Source: Acidaminococcaceae bacterium
Lineage (GTDB): Bacteria; Bacillota; Negativicutes; Acidaminococcales; Acidaminococcaceae
NCBI GenBank assembly: GCA_017405945.1
Contig: JAFQZL010000051.1
Location: forward strand, 1 to 64,000
Reading direction: 5' to 3'
DNA: 64,000 nucleotides
Shown here: piece by piece, positions 6,418 to 16,164 of the stretch
How positions within the stretch are numbered: the first letter of the stretch is position 1
Layout of the letters: each line of letters begins with the position of its first letter
Notes under the pieces: generated by a model
Told to the model about the DNA's origin: nothing
The model's input: only the letters and a program-made list of their open reading frames with translations
Database searches by the model: none
Program-made: the position numbers and the translations under genes

Positions 6418-7838
6418 ATACCGTGCAAGAAAAACTGATTCCACAAAACATTGCAGCGGAACAGAGTGTGCTCAGTGCCCTGCTCATTGATAAACACGCC
6501 ATCAACAGTATGGCAGGAAAACTGAAACCGGAAGACTTTTACCGACCTTCCCACCAAATCATATACCAGGCCATGTTGAACCTGCATTCCCGCAACATTC
6601 CGGTTGACATGGTGACAATCATAGAAGAACTGAAACAAATGGGAAAATTGGAGGATGTTGGGGGTGTCAAATTCATCACGCTGCTGGCCAATATCGAACC
6701 CACGTCAGCTAACCTCAAATACCACGCACGCATCGTAGAGGAAAAAGCCCTGCAACGCGAGGTCATAGAAAGTGGCACGGCGCTGGCGGCCCTTGGCTAT
6801 GAATGTGGCGAGGGCGAACTTCAGAGTGTAGTAGATACCGCCCAGCAACGATTGCTGCAGCTGACTTGCCGCCACATCGGACCGGATTACGTGCATATCA
6901 AGACTGTTGTGGAACCAGTGGTAGAACATTTTGGCGAAATGGTAGAGAATAATGAAGCCGCCACCGGCCTTGCCACTGGCTTCACAGATCTGGATGAATT
7001 GATTGCCGGTTTACATCCTTCGGACTTCATCATTTTAGCAGCCCGCCCTTCCATGGGGAAAACGGCTCTGGCACTTAATATTGCGGAAAACGTTGCGCTA
7101 CGTGGTGCCAAAAAAGAAGAACCGCCAAAACGCGTCATTTTTTTCAGTCTGGAAATGAGCCGGGAACAGCTTGTACAGCGTATGATCTGCACAGAAGCCA
7201 ATGTCAGCAAGCAGGATTTGAGGCCCCGGAAAAGCGATCCAAATACTATATTGGATCCCGCAACTGCTGAGCAGGCGATGCAAAACAAAAAAATCGGAAT
7301 TCTGAACCGTATTTGGACAGCTTCAGATAAGCTGGCCAATTCCAATGTTTACATTGATGATACGCCAGGCCTTACCATACAGGAAATGCGGGCGAAAGCG
7401 CGCCGCATGAAGGCAGAATACGGCATAGACCTGATTGTAATCGACTACCTGCAGTTGATGCAGGCTCCGTCTATTCGGGGCAATTCCGAAAATCGACAGC
7501 GCGAGGTCAGCGAGATCAGCCGTGGCCTGAAAGCCATGGCCCGGGAACTTAACGTGCCGGTGCTGGCCCTGAGCCAGTTAAGCCGGAGCGTGGAAACCCG
7601 CCAGGTTAAGAAGCCCCTGCTATCAGATTTGCGGGAATCCGGTTCGTTGGAACAGGATGCGGATATTGTTATGTTCCTCTACCGGGAGGACTATTATAAA
7701 AACAAGGACACATCCCCAACACATCTGACAGAATTAATCGTTGCCAAGCACCGCAACGGTCCTACCGGCAAGATTGATCTGTTTTTCAAAAATGACTGCA
7801 CAAAGTTTATCAGTATGAACGAAAAAGATGCTTGCTAA
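6414..7838 (+). CDS. dnaB: replicative DNA helicase DnaB (phage-type), 474 aa
   Basis: This is a hexameric replicative helicase. The N-terminal DnaB_N domain spans about residues 5-105 (PQNIAAEQSVLSALLID). The RecA-like motor fills about 165-470, with Walker A AARPSMGKTALALN, Walker B LIVIDYLQLM, and the conserved LSQLSRSVE and SDLRESGSLEQDAD blocks. A loop of roughly 30 residues between motifs (KSDPNTILDPATAEQAMQ) is longer than usual. Its place after a loader and an organiser gene, plus its operon overlap, mark it as the element's own copy and not the chromosomal dnaB. Confidence 0.92.
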   Translation: MNTVQEKLIPQNIAAEQSVLSALLIDKHAINSMAGKLKPEDFYRPSHQIIYQAMLNLHSRNIPVDMVTIIEELKQMGKLEDVGGVKFITLLANIEPTSANLKYHARIVEEKALQREVIESGTALAALGYECGEGELQSVVDTAQQRLLQLTCRHIGPDYVHIKTVVEPVVEHFGEMVENNEAATGLATGFTDLDELIAGLHPSDFIILAARPSMGKTALALNIAENVALRGAKKEEPPKRVIFFSLEMSREQLVQRMICTEANVSKQDLRPRKSDPNTILDPATAEQAMQNKKIGILNRIWTASDKLANSNVYIDDTPGLTIQEMRAKARRMKAEYGIDLIVIDYLQLMQAPSIRGNSENRQREVSEISRGLKAMARELNVPVLALSQLSRSVETRQVKKPLLSDLRESGSLEQDADIVMFLYREDYYKNKDTSPTHLTELIVAKHRNGPTGKIDLFFKNDCTKFISMNEKDAC

Positions 7839-7853
7839 AGGAGAACGCGTAAA

Positions 7854-8282
7854 ATGAAAAAAGAAAAAGTAATGTTACAAAACATCACCGACCGAGTTAA
7901 GAAATATTTTATTGGTGAAGCTGCTATGCATATTGTTGAAATGTTGCAGAAAAACTGCGTCAGCGACGCGACGCGGCACTTAATAAAAATGGATGGTTAT
8001 GATAACGCATATACTGCTCTTGCCCATCAGTTATCTTTCGGACCCAATGAATCTTGTGAAGCTATTTTGGATGATATGGATTTTGCAGCAAAAACACAGT
8101 TTGCTATGCTGCCGAATTTTGTACATAACATTATGGAATATGAATGTGCCAATACGGAAGAAAACCGTTCGCATTTCTGTAAAAGCGCATTCCATAAGGC
8201 GCTTACACTGATTTCTAACGATGATAATGCTGCAAACCAAGAAGAAGATAAGAAACTTTTAGAAGCGGAAATACCGTTTTGA
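7854..8282 (+). CDS. hypothetical protein, 142 aa, last large gene of the replication operon
   Basis: No family is recognised. The product is a soluble, mostly helical, acidic protein with no membrane segment, ending in EAEIPF. AAAGGAG lies upstream of the ATG and the gene starts 15 bases after dnaB stops, so it is co-transcribed. The C-terminal E-(A/V)-E-I-P-F ending resembles the tail of single-strand DNA-binding proteins (DDDIPF), which interact with replication partners. An SSB-tail mimic is only a suggestion, because no OB-fold pattern is visible. Confidence 0.6.
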   Translation: MKKEKVMLQNITDRVKKYFIGEAAMHIVEMLQKNCVSDATRHLIKMDGYDNAYTALAHQLSFGPNESCEAILDDMDFAAKTQFAMLPNFVHNIMEYECANTEENRSHFCKSAFHKALTLISNDDNAANQEEDKKLLEAEIPF

Positions 8283-8326
8283 GGAGCAATTTTTATGTGC
8301 CTGGTAAATAGAAAAGAGGTCGAATA

Positions 8327-8449
8327 ATGATAAGTTATAAAAAATCAGCAAAAAATGCCCCGATTATTACCATTTGTAAAAACTGCAATGCGAATATAAA
8401 CAGCAGTAACAGACTGCATGGAGAAAATGAACAGCAAATCATAAGCTAA
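8327..8449 (+). CDS. small protein with a CxxC motif, 40 aa
   Basis: MISYKKSAKNAPIITICKNC is followed by NANINSSNRLHGENEQQIIS and a stop. GAGGT lies 7 bases before the ATG, and the start overlaps the stop (TAATG) of a 10-codon upstream reading frame (8295-8327) that itself follows GGAGC. The C-K-N-C motif hints at half of a zinc ribbon. The stop codon abuts the IS200 remnant, so the C-terminus may have been altered by the insertion. Confidence 0.35.
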   Translation: MISYKKSAKNAPIITICKNCNANINSSNRLHGENEQQIIS

Positions 8450-8457
8450 ATAAATAT

Positions 8458-8482
8458 CCACCGGCATAGCCGGTGGTTTTTC
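8458..8482 (+). terminator. hairpin that can terminate the replication operon
   Basis: The perfect 8-bp stem CCACCGGC/GCCGGTGG with a 3-base loop is followed by TTTTTCCTTTT on the plus strand, directly after the last small gene. It probably belongs to the IS200 end, but has the form of an efficient rho-independent terminator. Confidence 0.75.
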
Positions 8483-8557
8483 CTTTTCGGGCATAGCCCT
8501 AATGCTACCGGCAATGCACAAGTGCATTGTTAATTGGCCTGCCAGCCATGCACGAGA

Positions 8558-8944
8558 TTATTTGCTCCCCGTAAACGGGTCGCGAGGATCAAACAAACTT
8601 AATTGGTCGTCTTTCTTATCTCGTTCTAACTGATTGGCTATGTACTGCTGTATCGCTTTTGTGTTTTTACCTACCGTATCTACATAGTATCCCCTACACC
8701 AAAATTCGCGGTTTCGGTACGCAAACTTCATATTCCCAAATCGCTGGAATATCATCAGGCTGCTCTTTCCTTTCAGAAATCCCATGAAACCCGAAACGCT
8801 CATTTTGGGTGGGATACTTACCAACATATGGATATGATCCGGACAAATTTCTCCTTCGAGTATCTCTACGCCTTTCCATTGACACAACATACGCAATATT
8901 TCTCGAATAACTTCTCGCTTTTCAAGATAAAATACTTTTTTGTA
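8558..8944 (-). pseudogene. tnpA: IS200-type transposase TnpA, N-terminally truncated
   Basis: This is a HUH-type single-strand transposase. The metal-binding HIH is present (CPDHIHMLVSIPP) and so is the catalytic tyrosine region (AIQQYIANQ), with FWCRGYYVDTVG between them and DPFTG at the end. Reading upstream in frame, homology continues through FYLEKREVIREILR to YKKVFY and then meets a stop at 8945-8947. The usual N-terminus (ending ...H-x-V-F-x-P-K-Y-R) is lost. An internal TTG at 8896 leaves 112 residues. The protein is unlikely to be active. Confidence 0.85.
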
Positions 8945-10226
8945 TTATCGGAACCTTACTATCATCTTTTGAAAATGCTATTAATTCTTCAACACTAATT
9001 TTATTCATACGATTAAGCATTTTATTCAATAAATCGTTTGCAAATGCACCGTTTTCTTCCTGTCGTTTAGTAATTTGAACGATAATATTTTCCATATTAT
9101 GCTTCTTAAAATCCAATTCACGTTTTTGCTGGTAAAGCATTGATAATCTTTGTTTTAAAGGTACTACATTTACTTTTCTATATACAGACATAGTACGAGA
9201 ATAAGCAACTGTTTCCCCTATTTTTTCATAATACTCCCAATAATAATTATCGGTAAAATTCCATCTATCTGGATTAACTAATTGAGCCCAATGTACATTG
9301 TATTTTCTATCAAGCCCTGAGATTACAAATTTACCATTATCAACACCCACAGATCTCATTTCAAGATAAAGATAAGAATTAAGTGTACTTTCAACCTCAG
9401 ATATGCTCTTGTTAATAGTTTCTGTTTCTGATACAAGATGCATACGATCCATTTGATCATTTGCTCTATATAGTTCCTCTCCTGCTGTAATTTTTGACCT
9501 TAAACAACTTTCTATAACATCCAAATATTGTTGGTTCTTAATTATAAAATTAGAATTGGTATACCCTTTTAACGTTTTTATATAACCTAGTGTCACCTCG
9601 TCATTGCCTTTTTTTACATGTTCTTGAATACCATAAAGTTTTGTAAAGACGAACAGATTTGAAAATGCCATGTCATTAGCAAACCCATCGATGTTCCATA
9701 TTTTTGATTTTTCAACTTTTTCAGTATAATCGCTAAAATCCGTCTTGCTCTGTTCCAAAATAGATTTGAATTCTGACAACAATTTTTCTTTAAATATGTT
9801 TGGTTTTTTATCAATTGCATTCTTTTTTAATTCATCACGCAATTCGGGGTTAATCTCATAAGCTTTATAAAAATTTGGCACTATCATATTTTTTTCATTA
9901 AATGCGTTTATAATAGCTTTTTTCTGTACAACCTTTGTAGAATCAGAAATCAAGACGTTACCTATAGCATTAACCGAATCTGTATATTGTTTTTCACTTA
10001 AATCAATTAATACTCCTGTAGCCTTTTGAGTAGTAGAGGCAAAATAGGCAGAATCAGCACGGTCTTGAATAAGCTTAACAAGTCCTTCACTGTTTTGATT
10101 CGAGGCCAAACTTTCTACGTGTTTTTCAGTAGGGCCCTGAAAATAGAAACAAGCAGTGCCAATTAATAGACAGGCACATAAGCCTCCGAGAGCTATCTTA
10201 TTTTTTAATAATGACAAAAAGTTCAA
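8922..10226 (-). CDS. signal-anchored extracytoplasmic protein, 434 aa, unknown function
   Basis: I do not recognise this protein. An N-terminal membrane anchor (about residues 10-30, KIALGGLCACLLIGTACFYF) precedes a long, helical, hydrophilic domain, so it should sit on the outer face of the cytoplasmic membrane. Translation starts at TTG (10226), with AAGGTGGTG upstream. The gene is AT-rich compared with flanking core genes. The last residues (QKSILS) and the stop are read out of phase from the IS200 remnant, so the native C-terminus is probably lost or replaced. It pairs with the SH3 lipoprotein upstream, 62 bases apart. Confidence 0.65.
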   Translation of the reverse strand: MNFLSLLKNKIALGGLCACLLIGTACFYFQGPTEKHVESLASNQNSEGLVKLIQDRADSAYFASTTQKATGVLIDLSEKQYTDSVNAIGNVLISDSTKVVQKKAIINAFNEKNMIVPNFYKAYEINPELRDELKKNAIDKKPNIFKEKLLSEFKSILEQSKTDFSDYTEKVEKSKIWNIDGFANDMAFSNLFVFTKLYGIQEHVKKGNDEVTLGYIKTLKGYTNSNFIIKNQQYLDVIESCLRSKITAGEELYRANDQMDRMHLVSETETINKSISEVESTLNSYLYLEMRSVGVDNGKFVISGLDRKYNVHWAQLVNPDRWNFTDNYYWEYYEKIGETVAYSRTMSVYRKVNVVPLKQRLSMLYQQKRELDFKKHNMENIIVQITKRQEENGAFANDLLNKMLNRMNKISVEELIAFSKDDSKVPIIQKSILS

Positions 10227-10288
10227 TCGAGAGCACCACCTTTCAAGAATTAGTTAATAATTCTACTGTCTCCAAAAAATCACCATTG

Positions 10289-11488
10289 TCAATTAAGATA
10301 TTTCCCATATACCCAACCTCGTTGATCTGGTTCAACCCTTCGAATCCAATACCAGTTTCCTTGTTTACCGAGAACGTGCACCAGTTCATTATTGTTGAGA
10401 ACGCCAAGAACTTTTGAATTAGTAGTCGGCTTTTCTCTTAAGTTAACATCTGTACCAGTAATAGAACCACTTACTCTTTTCCCCTCATAACTTTCAAATT
10501 TTTCTGATGTACTATCCAAATTTTGAGTGGTTGGTTGTACATTTGATTGTGTCTTCGAAATATTATTATTCAAATTTCCATTACTATTCAAATTTTTAGT
10601 ATTACTCCAAACTGTATCAAAATTCCGACGTTTTGCATTCTTCAAAAGTCCTCTTTTTACATAAAATGGTCCTTCGCCATTCTCCAAAACTATTTCATGA
10701 AATTCGGTATCATGAATAAAACCTGTTTCATAGGCAATTTCGTTTAATTTTAGTTCTCTGATTATTGGAGAATTTGAAGATGGTTTTTTTCTTATCCCAA
10801 TACCAGACCTATCAATTTGAAAATAAGCAATTGATGGATAAACTGACGCAAGTTTTCCATGTTTAAATATCAAAACAGTATTGTTATACACTAAAAAAGC
10901 ACCATTACCAACAACCCCATCAGGGTGATCACTGTACCGTAACGGGCCACTATATGCTCTCCTCAGAGGTTTTCCATATACTTGAATTACCTGGTCTACG
11001 TTAAAATCTGAAGTAATGGTCACCATTTCTTTATCATCTTTTAAGCGTCGACTACCAAATTTTACTATTGGAAAACTATTCGATGAAAGTTCGTCCATCC
11101 ACCCAAGTTTAAGGATTTTTCCATGTATATCAGTAGTAATCCATATTCCCTTTCTTGCAAATTCGTAGGTTACTGAATCGGGATTCTCCAAAACCTTTTT
11201 TGGGGCGTTTTTCATATGGTATGCGTCAAAATATTTTGAATTATATACCAGTTTCTTTGAAGGTTCTCCACAAATATTAAGAGCTTTCTCTATTCTATCA
11301 TAAATAAATATAGTTTCATTTTCATTTATACGAGGAAGTTGTGACAGATCATTCTTTTTTTTTACATCTGCTTGTTTTAAATCACTTTTTTCTGAAGATA
11401 CTCCTTTCGGACTTGGCTCATTGCCACATCCTAAGACCATAAAAATAGAAATACATGATACTAAAAGAAGTGAAATCATTTTCTTCAT
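10289..11488 (-). CDS. lipoprotein with two SH3-like domains, 399 aa
   Basis: A signal peptide with lipobox (MVLGC, Cys at about residue 21) targets it to the membrane surface. Two bacterial SH3 (SH3_3) repeats are seen: about residues 220-290 (SGIGIRKKPSSNSPIIREL) and at the C-terminus, about 335-398 (TGTDVNLREKPTTNSKVLG, GNWYWIRRV, RGWVYGKYL). Such domains bind cell-wall peptides. The middle part (about 60-210) is unrecognised. GGTGGTG lies just before the ATG at 11488. It is AT-rich like its downstream neighbour and probably in one operon with it. The 269 bases up to hsdR carry no gene I can support. Confidence 0.72.
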   Translation of the reverse strand: MKKMISLLLVSCISIFMVLGCGNEPSPKGVSSEKSDLKQADVKKKNDLSQLPRINENETIFIYDRIEKALNICGEPSKKLVYNSKYFDAYHMKNAPKKVLENPDSVTYEFARKGIWITTDIHGKILKLGWMDELSSNSFPIVKFGSRRLKDDKEMVTITSDFNVDQVIQVYGKPLRRAYSGPLRYSDHPDGVVGNGAFLVYNNTVLIFKHGKLASVYPSIAYFQIDRSGIGIRKKPSSNSPIIRELKLNEIAYETGFIHDTEFHEIVLENGEGPFYVKRGLLKNAKRRNFDTVWSNTKNLNSNGNLNNNISKTQSNVQPTTQNLDSTSEKFESYEGKRVSGSITGTDVNLREKPTTNSKVLGVLNNNELVHVLGKQGNWYWIRRVEPDQRGWVYGKYLN

Positions 11489-11757
11489 AATAGTCACCAC
11501 CAGTAATTTATTTTAAAGATATAGAGTCTATTTTATGTTCTAATAACAAAAAGTTGGTGTCATTTTTGCACTCTTTTGCCGGTCCTACCCATCATGAGTC
11601 CCTTCGACTCTGACTTTTTGTTTCTTTGTTGTCACCATCCTGTCGTTGGTCGGAGGCGTTTTTCTGGTGATTTTTCCAGTTCCTTCTTCTTGTGAGGAGT
11701 TGCTTGGTGTTTTTGGCGGTTTTCTTTTTCTCCTCGTTTTGTTCAGTATTTCTTGCC

Positions 11758-14700
11758 TTACTTATTCCCGCCGGATGTTTGGTTCGAATTACGTAATTCC
11801 CTGTATATGTTCTGGCCTAATATGGACATGATGATATTGAATTTGTCAGCATCCTGGAACAGTTGTGTGTATGCCCCCTGGCTTTCTTCATAGGCTTCTT
11901 TGGCTGTTTGTCTGAAAGCTTTGGGGAATTTGTTTTTAATGAACATCTGCTGGCCGTCAGATTGGGCAGACTTCTGTAACTTCACGTCCTGCATCAGCTT
12001 ATTATGCAATGTCTCGACCATTACCCGGTCTGCATCAGTGAAGTCACCATGGAACTGTTCATTGATCCTTTCAATAACTTCTTCCAATGTGCTTTTTTCT
12101 TTCTTTGGCGTCATGGATTTTACCTGTTCAATCGGATCAAGGCCATCTTTAGAAGCTTCCAGTTTGATTTCCCCTTCAAAATTCTTCTCCAGTCTGTAAT
12201 ATTCCAATTTCACACGGTCTTTCAGTTCAAAAAGATCATCACCATCCCCCGGCAATAGTTTAGCCAGATATGAACAGAACACATATTCCTTATGCAGTTC
12301 CTTATCAAACAGGCGGGTAATCATGGAAATATAACTATACCATTTGACAAAAGCCCTGATCGTCCGTCTGAACTCATATCTCTGCTCCTGTTCCAAAGCA
12401 TTGTATGCCTGCTGGACAGGCAGTAATGCATTGATAATCTTCCCTTGTATGGAGTCCACTTTGCTACGATTTGGGTCAAAGTATATTGCTGTAACCTTGT
12501 CAATATCGACAGTATTGTATACCTTGTAGTTTCTTAAGTTTTTCTGTGTTTTGTATATCTGGTTTACATCAATTTCTCTGGATAAGAATGTTTCCTGATA
12601 ATACGGCTGGAAGGCGTCGAGAATATCTTCTTTTTTATTAACGAAATCCAGGATGTATGTATCTTCTTTGCCGGGATATATGCGGTTCAATCGGCTCAAC
12701 GTCTGAACTGCCTTCACATCACGAAGCTTCTTGTCAACGATCATGGTATGAAGCAACGGTTCATCAAAGCCGGTCTGGTATTTTTCAGCAACAATAAGGA
12801 TATTACCTTCATCGTGGAACACCTGCTTGGTCTGTGCTTCACTAACCCTGTTGCCTTTTCTGTCGGTGTTCATCCCTGCTTCTGAATATTCAGGGCCATT
12901 CACTTCAGATGGATCCCGTAAGCTTCCGGAGAAGGCTATCAGTATCATTACATCGTCATAATGCTGGCTGTTCAGATATGACTTTATTTCATGGTAGTAT
13001 CTTACCGCGGCTAACCGGGATGCAGTTACTACCATCATCTTGGCTTTCCCACCAATTTTCTTTTTGGTTATGTCTCTGAAGGTTTCTACGATGATCTTTG
13101 ATTTCTGTTGTAAGTTATGTGGATGCAGTTCTTCATACTTTCTTATCAGCTTGGCCGCTTTTGATTTAGGTACATCCGGGTTGTCAGGTGTGTTCTTGAT
13201 AATCTGATAGCACATCTTATAGGTCGTATAGTTAGCAAGAACGTTTAATATGAACCCTTCTTCTATTGCCTGACGCATGGAATAGATATGGAAGGGGTGG
13301 AAAGTCCCGTCCTTATGCTCATCGCCAAATATTTCCAGGGTCTTGTTCTTAGGTGTGGCGGTAAATGCAAAGAATGACAGATTCTTGTGTTTGCCGTGCT
13401 TTATCAGTTCTTTGACCAGTATATCTTCATCATCTTCAGTTTCAGCTTCTGCAGCTGCTTCTATTTCTTCATACTCTTTTAATGCTTCCTTTGTGTCTGC
13501 CAGTGCCACTTTCAGTTTCATCGCGCTTTGGCCCGTCTGGCTTGAATGTGCTTCATCAACGATGATCGCATAGCATTTGCCATTGGCTTCTTCCACTTCT
13601 TCATAGATAACCGGGAATTTCTGTAATGTGGTGATGATGATTTTCTTGCCATTATTGATAGCGTCACGGAGATCCTTGGAAGTCTTTTTATTATCAATGG
13701 CAACAACAGAGCCTTCCATATGCTCAAAGCCTGTTATGGTGGCCTGGAGCTGGCTATCCAATACTCTACGGTCGGTAACTATAATGACAGAAGCAAAGAT
13801 GGGATTATTATTCTCATCAAACAAGCTTGCAAGGCGATAAGCCGTCCATGCAATGCTGTTGGATTTTCCTGAACCTGCACTATGCTGGATCAGATAATTC
13901 TTGCCAGCCCCACGTACTTTAACATCAGCTACCAGTTTACGAACCACGTCAAGCTGATGATAGCGCGGGAATATTAAACTCTTTTTGGTCACTGTTTTTG
14001 CAGTACCATCATCCTTACGTACTTTTTCTTTAATAACTTCCAGGCTGATAAACTTCTGAAGAATGTCCAGCAACTTGTCTTTCTGCAAGACATTTTTCCA
14101 AAAATAATCGGTAACATAGTCACCACTATCACTTTGTGGGTTACCTGCACCGCCATCAACCCCGGCCCCATTGCTTCCTTGGTTAAATGGTAAGAAACGC
14201 GTGGTAGCCCCGGCCAGCTTGGTAGTCATTGACACATTTGATAAATCTGCGGCAAAAAATGCCAAAATACGATGGTTGAATTTGAAGGCCGGGTCATGTG
14301 GATTACGGTCATACATCCATTGCTTAATGCCATTATCCACTGTCTGGCCCGTCAGTTGGTTCTTCAATTCAATAGCTATCACTGGAATGCCGTTGATCGC
14401 CAGCATCATATCCACACTATTGCCATTTTCCCGTGAATAATGCCATTGACGGATACACTGACAGATATTTTGGCTGTAATGCTTTATTGCAAGATCGTTC
14501 AGCGTGGATTCAGGCTTAAAATAACATACTTTGAAGTCAATCCCCCTGTATTTGAAGCCGTGGCGCAATACCTTAAGAATACCGTCATCATTAACGGTGT
14601 CTTCAAAGGTCATATAGAATTTCTTAGCTGGATCTGAATTGCACTGTTTTTCAAAGCGTTGCCATGCCATGGGCTGGCTAAGCTTAACGAACTTGACAAG

Positions 14701-14835
14701 GGTATCAATATCCAGTGCCATACCCTCACTATTTGGACTGCGATACCCACTGTCATCAGCCTTTGCCCAACCACCTTCTGGGGATATGAGGTATTTTTCT
14801 ATATCCGTCTCAAACTGTTTCTCAGTATCCGGCAT
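11758..14835 (-). CDS. hsdR: type I restriction enzyme R subunit HsdR, 1025 aa
   Basis: This ATP-dependent translocase and nuclease cuts unmodified DNA in complex with HsdM and HsdS. The N-terminal nuclease domain (about 1-260) has the PD-(D/E)xK signature in [13 protein letters not shown]. The SF2 motor follows: Walker [14 protein letters not shown] (about 317-329), DEAH box [12 protein letters not shown] (about 425), [11 protein letters not shown] (motif III), and [17 protein letters not shown] with SRLNR (motifs V-VI). A helical C-terminus contacts the methylase. AAGGAGG precedes the ATG and hsdS ends 12 bases upstream. No frameshift is seen, so it looks functional. Confidence 0.95.
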   Translation of the reverse strand: MPDTEKQFETDIEKYLISPEGGWAKADDSGYRSPNSEGMALDIDTLVKFVKLSQPMAWQRFEKQCNSDPAKKFYMTFEDTVNDDGILKVLRHGFKYRGIDFKVCYFKPESTLNDLAIKHYSQNICQCIRQWHYSRENGNSVDMMLAINGIPVIAIELKNQLTGQTVDNGIKQWMYDRNPHDPAFKFNHRILAFFAADLSNVSMTTKLAGATTRFLPFNQGSNGAGVDGGAGNPQSDSGDYVTDYFWKNVLQKDKLLDILQKFISLEVIKEKVRKDDGTAKTVTKKSLIFPRYHQLDVVRKLVADVKVRGAGKNYLIQHSAGSGKSNSIAWTAYRLASLFDENNNPIFASVIIVTDRRVLDSQLQATITGFEHMEGSVVAIDNKKTSKDLRDAINNGKKIIITTLQKFPVIYEEVEEANGKCYAIIVDEAHSSQTGQSAMKLKVALADTKEALKEYEEIEAAAEAETEDDEDILVKELIKHGKHKNLSFFAFTATPKNKTLEIFGDEHKDGTFHPFHIYSMRQAIEEGFILNVLANYTTYKMCYQIIKNTPDNPDVPKSKAAKLIRKYEELHPHNLQQKSKIIVETFRDITKKKIGGKAKMMVVTASRLAAVRYYHEIKSYLNSQHYDDVMILIAFSGSLRDPSEVNGPEYSEAGMNTDRKGNRVSEAQTKQVFHDEGNILIVAEKYQTGFDEPLLHTMIVDKKLRDVKAVQTLSRLNRIYPGKEDTYILDFVNKKEDILDAFQPYYQETFLSREIDVNQIYKTQKNLRNYKVYNTVDIDKVTAIYFDPNRSKVDSIQGKIINALLPVQQAYNALEQEQRYEFRRTIRAFVKWYSYISMITRLFDKELHKEYVFCSYLAKLLPGDGDDLFELKDRVKLEYYRLEKNFEGEIKLEASKDGLDPIEQVKSMTPKKEKSTLEEVIERINEQFHGDFTDADRVMVETLHNKLMQDVKLQKSAQSDGQQMFIKNKFPKAFRQTAKEAYEESQGAYTQLFQDADKFNIIMSILGQNIYRELRNSNQTSGGNK

Positions 14836-14847
14836 TATGCTGCCTCC

Positions 14848-16164
14848 TTAGCAAACTTTCCTTTTTCCAGTGACCACTTCAAAGATTAAGGATTTCTTAT
14901 ATGCTTCCAAATCAGTTATCATTGATTCTTTTTCTTTGATAAGAGTGTCTATTTCAGAACATTTTGCGTCAAGAAAATTGTAAATTAAAGCTTGTTCTTC
15001 TATACTTGGTATTGGATATGAAAAATTACTAATTTTTTCTTGTGAAAGAGATGCCATTATTGAACCATTCTGTGAAAGACCCGTATATTTTTCAAATATA
15101 CTACTTTTTATTATCCAATATAAAAAGCGGTTATCATAATTAGGATTTGTTGACCGTATTAACAATAAATGACTGTTTAAAGACGATGGTCCTGGTAATT
15201 GTGTAATATATGCAACCTTCCCAACAGTTCCATCTTTTGTTACTAACAAATCTCTTTCTTTTACGTGTATTTCTGGAGCTTCATTGTAGCGATATTCACT
15301 AATGTGATAACACTTATTCCAATTAATCGATCCATTATCAAAGTCTGTTCCAGTGATTAGGTACGGCCCTTCATCTATAAATTCATCAGATTTAAGTCCT
15401 TGCCATCCAATTCTTCCTTTTAAATAATAATTGTATTTAATTCTAGCAATTTCCCAATGTTCAGGTATTTCTCCAATCCATTCAATTCCACTATCCTTCA
15501 TAGGAACAGTCGGATTTAGGCCTTTTGTAACCGCTTGGGTAATAATGGATTGCTTCAGCAGTTTATAATCTTCAATGCTTGCTTTGGCTTCGGCAATAGC
15601 TTTATTGAGGTTTTGGGTTGCAAACTTTAAATAATTACTAATAGTTTTTTGCTCATTAATTGGAGGGGTTGGAATAACCAATTTTTTTATAATATCTTGG
15701 CTTATATTTGGCTGGGTTCCACCTCTCGAAGATAATAGCAATTGCTTTTTTGCTGCATTTAATACAAAAAACACATAACCTGCATCAATATCATCTGATG
15801 GCTTACTCAAAACACAACAAGCTTGATTGGTACACGAATCGATGGTTACAACACTTATATTTGCTATAGATGCACCATACATTGCTATTGCAATAAAAGG
15901 TGCTTTATAAATTCTTAAGCTGGGTGTTTCATTTAATGCAATACTTGTTACTCTCTTAGATGTTTCAGTGACGGTAGACCCATATATATCTCCTGACTGC
16001 AACCAAGGAATATCGCCGTTATAATAATCTTCATTATCTGACTTTGGTGTTGTTCCACTTCCAATTAGATAAAAACAATAGGACAATTTACATTGTTTCC
16101 AATGTTGTGGTATTTTTCCTAACCATTCTATTCCACTATCTTTCATTATTTCATACATAGGCAT
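14848..16164 (-). CDS. hsdS: type I restriction enzyme specificity subunit HsdS, 438 aa
   Basis: It sets the DNA sequence recognised by both restriction and methylation. There are two target-recognition domains, each opening with a repeated motif: KDSGIEWLGKIPQHWK (near residue 8) and KDSGIEWIGEIPEHWE (near residue 222). Each ends in a conserved coiled helix (NLNKAIAEAKASIEDYK; SEIDTLIKEKESMITDLEAYKK) that packs on HsdM. The ATG follows the hsdM TAA with no gap. No second hsdS, invertase or inverted repeat is visible nearby, so phase variation by inversion is unlikely from this window alone. Confidence 0.93.
   Translation of the reverse strand: MPMYEIMKDSGIEWLGKIPQHWKQCKLSYCFYLIGSGTTPKSDNEDYYNGDIPWLQSGDIYGSTVTETSKRVTSIALNETPSLRIYKAPFIAIAMYGASIANISVVTIDSCTNQACCVLSKPSDDIDAGYVFFVLNAAKKQLLLSSRGGTQPNISQDIIKKLVIPTPPINEQKTISNYLKFATQNLNKAIAEAKASIEDYKLLKQSIITQAVTKGLNPTVPMKDSGIEWIGEIPEHWEIARIKYNYYLKGRIGWQGLKSDEFIDEGPYLITGTDFDNGSINWNKCYHISEYRYNEAPEIHVKERDLLVTKDGTVGKVAYITQLPGPSSLNSHLLLIRSTNPNYDNRFLYWIIKSSIFEKYTGLSQNGSIMASLSQEKISNFSYPIPSIEEQALIYNFLDAKCSEIDTLIKEKESMITDLEAYKKSLIFEVVTGKRKVC

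Larger units (their letters stand above)
8450..8944 (-). mobile_element. IS200/IS605-family element, 5'-truncated remnant
   Basis: The element contains a decayed tnpA, and beyond its 3' end the subterminal hairpins typical of this family: CCACCGGC-ata-GCCGGTGG (8458-8476) and AATGCAC-aa-GTGCATT (8513-8528). The other end, including the first roughly 28 codons of tnpA and the left-end structure, is missing; IS-derived sequence stops at about 8938-8944, inside the end of the next gene. Exact element ends cannot be set by eye. Confidence 0.7.

Noticed and set aside
14848..16164. Phase-variable hsdS
   Set aside because: The two similar motifs in hsdS are the normal repeats of two recognition domains. 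No second hsdS, recombinase or inverted copy is in the window.
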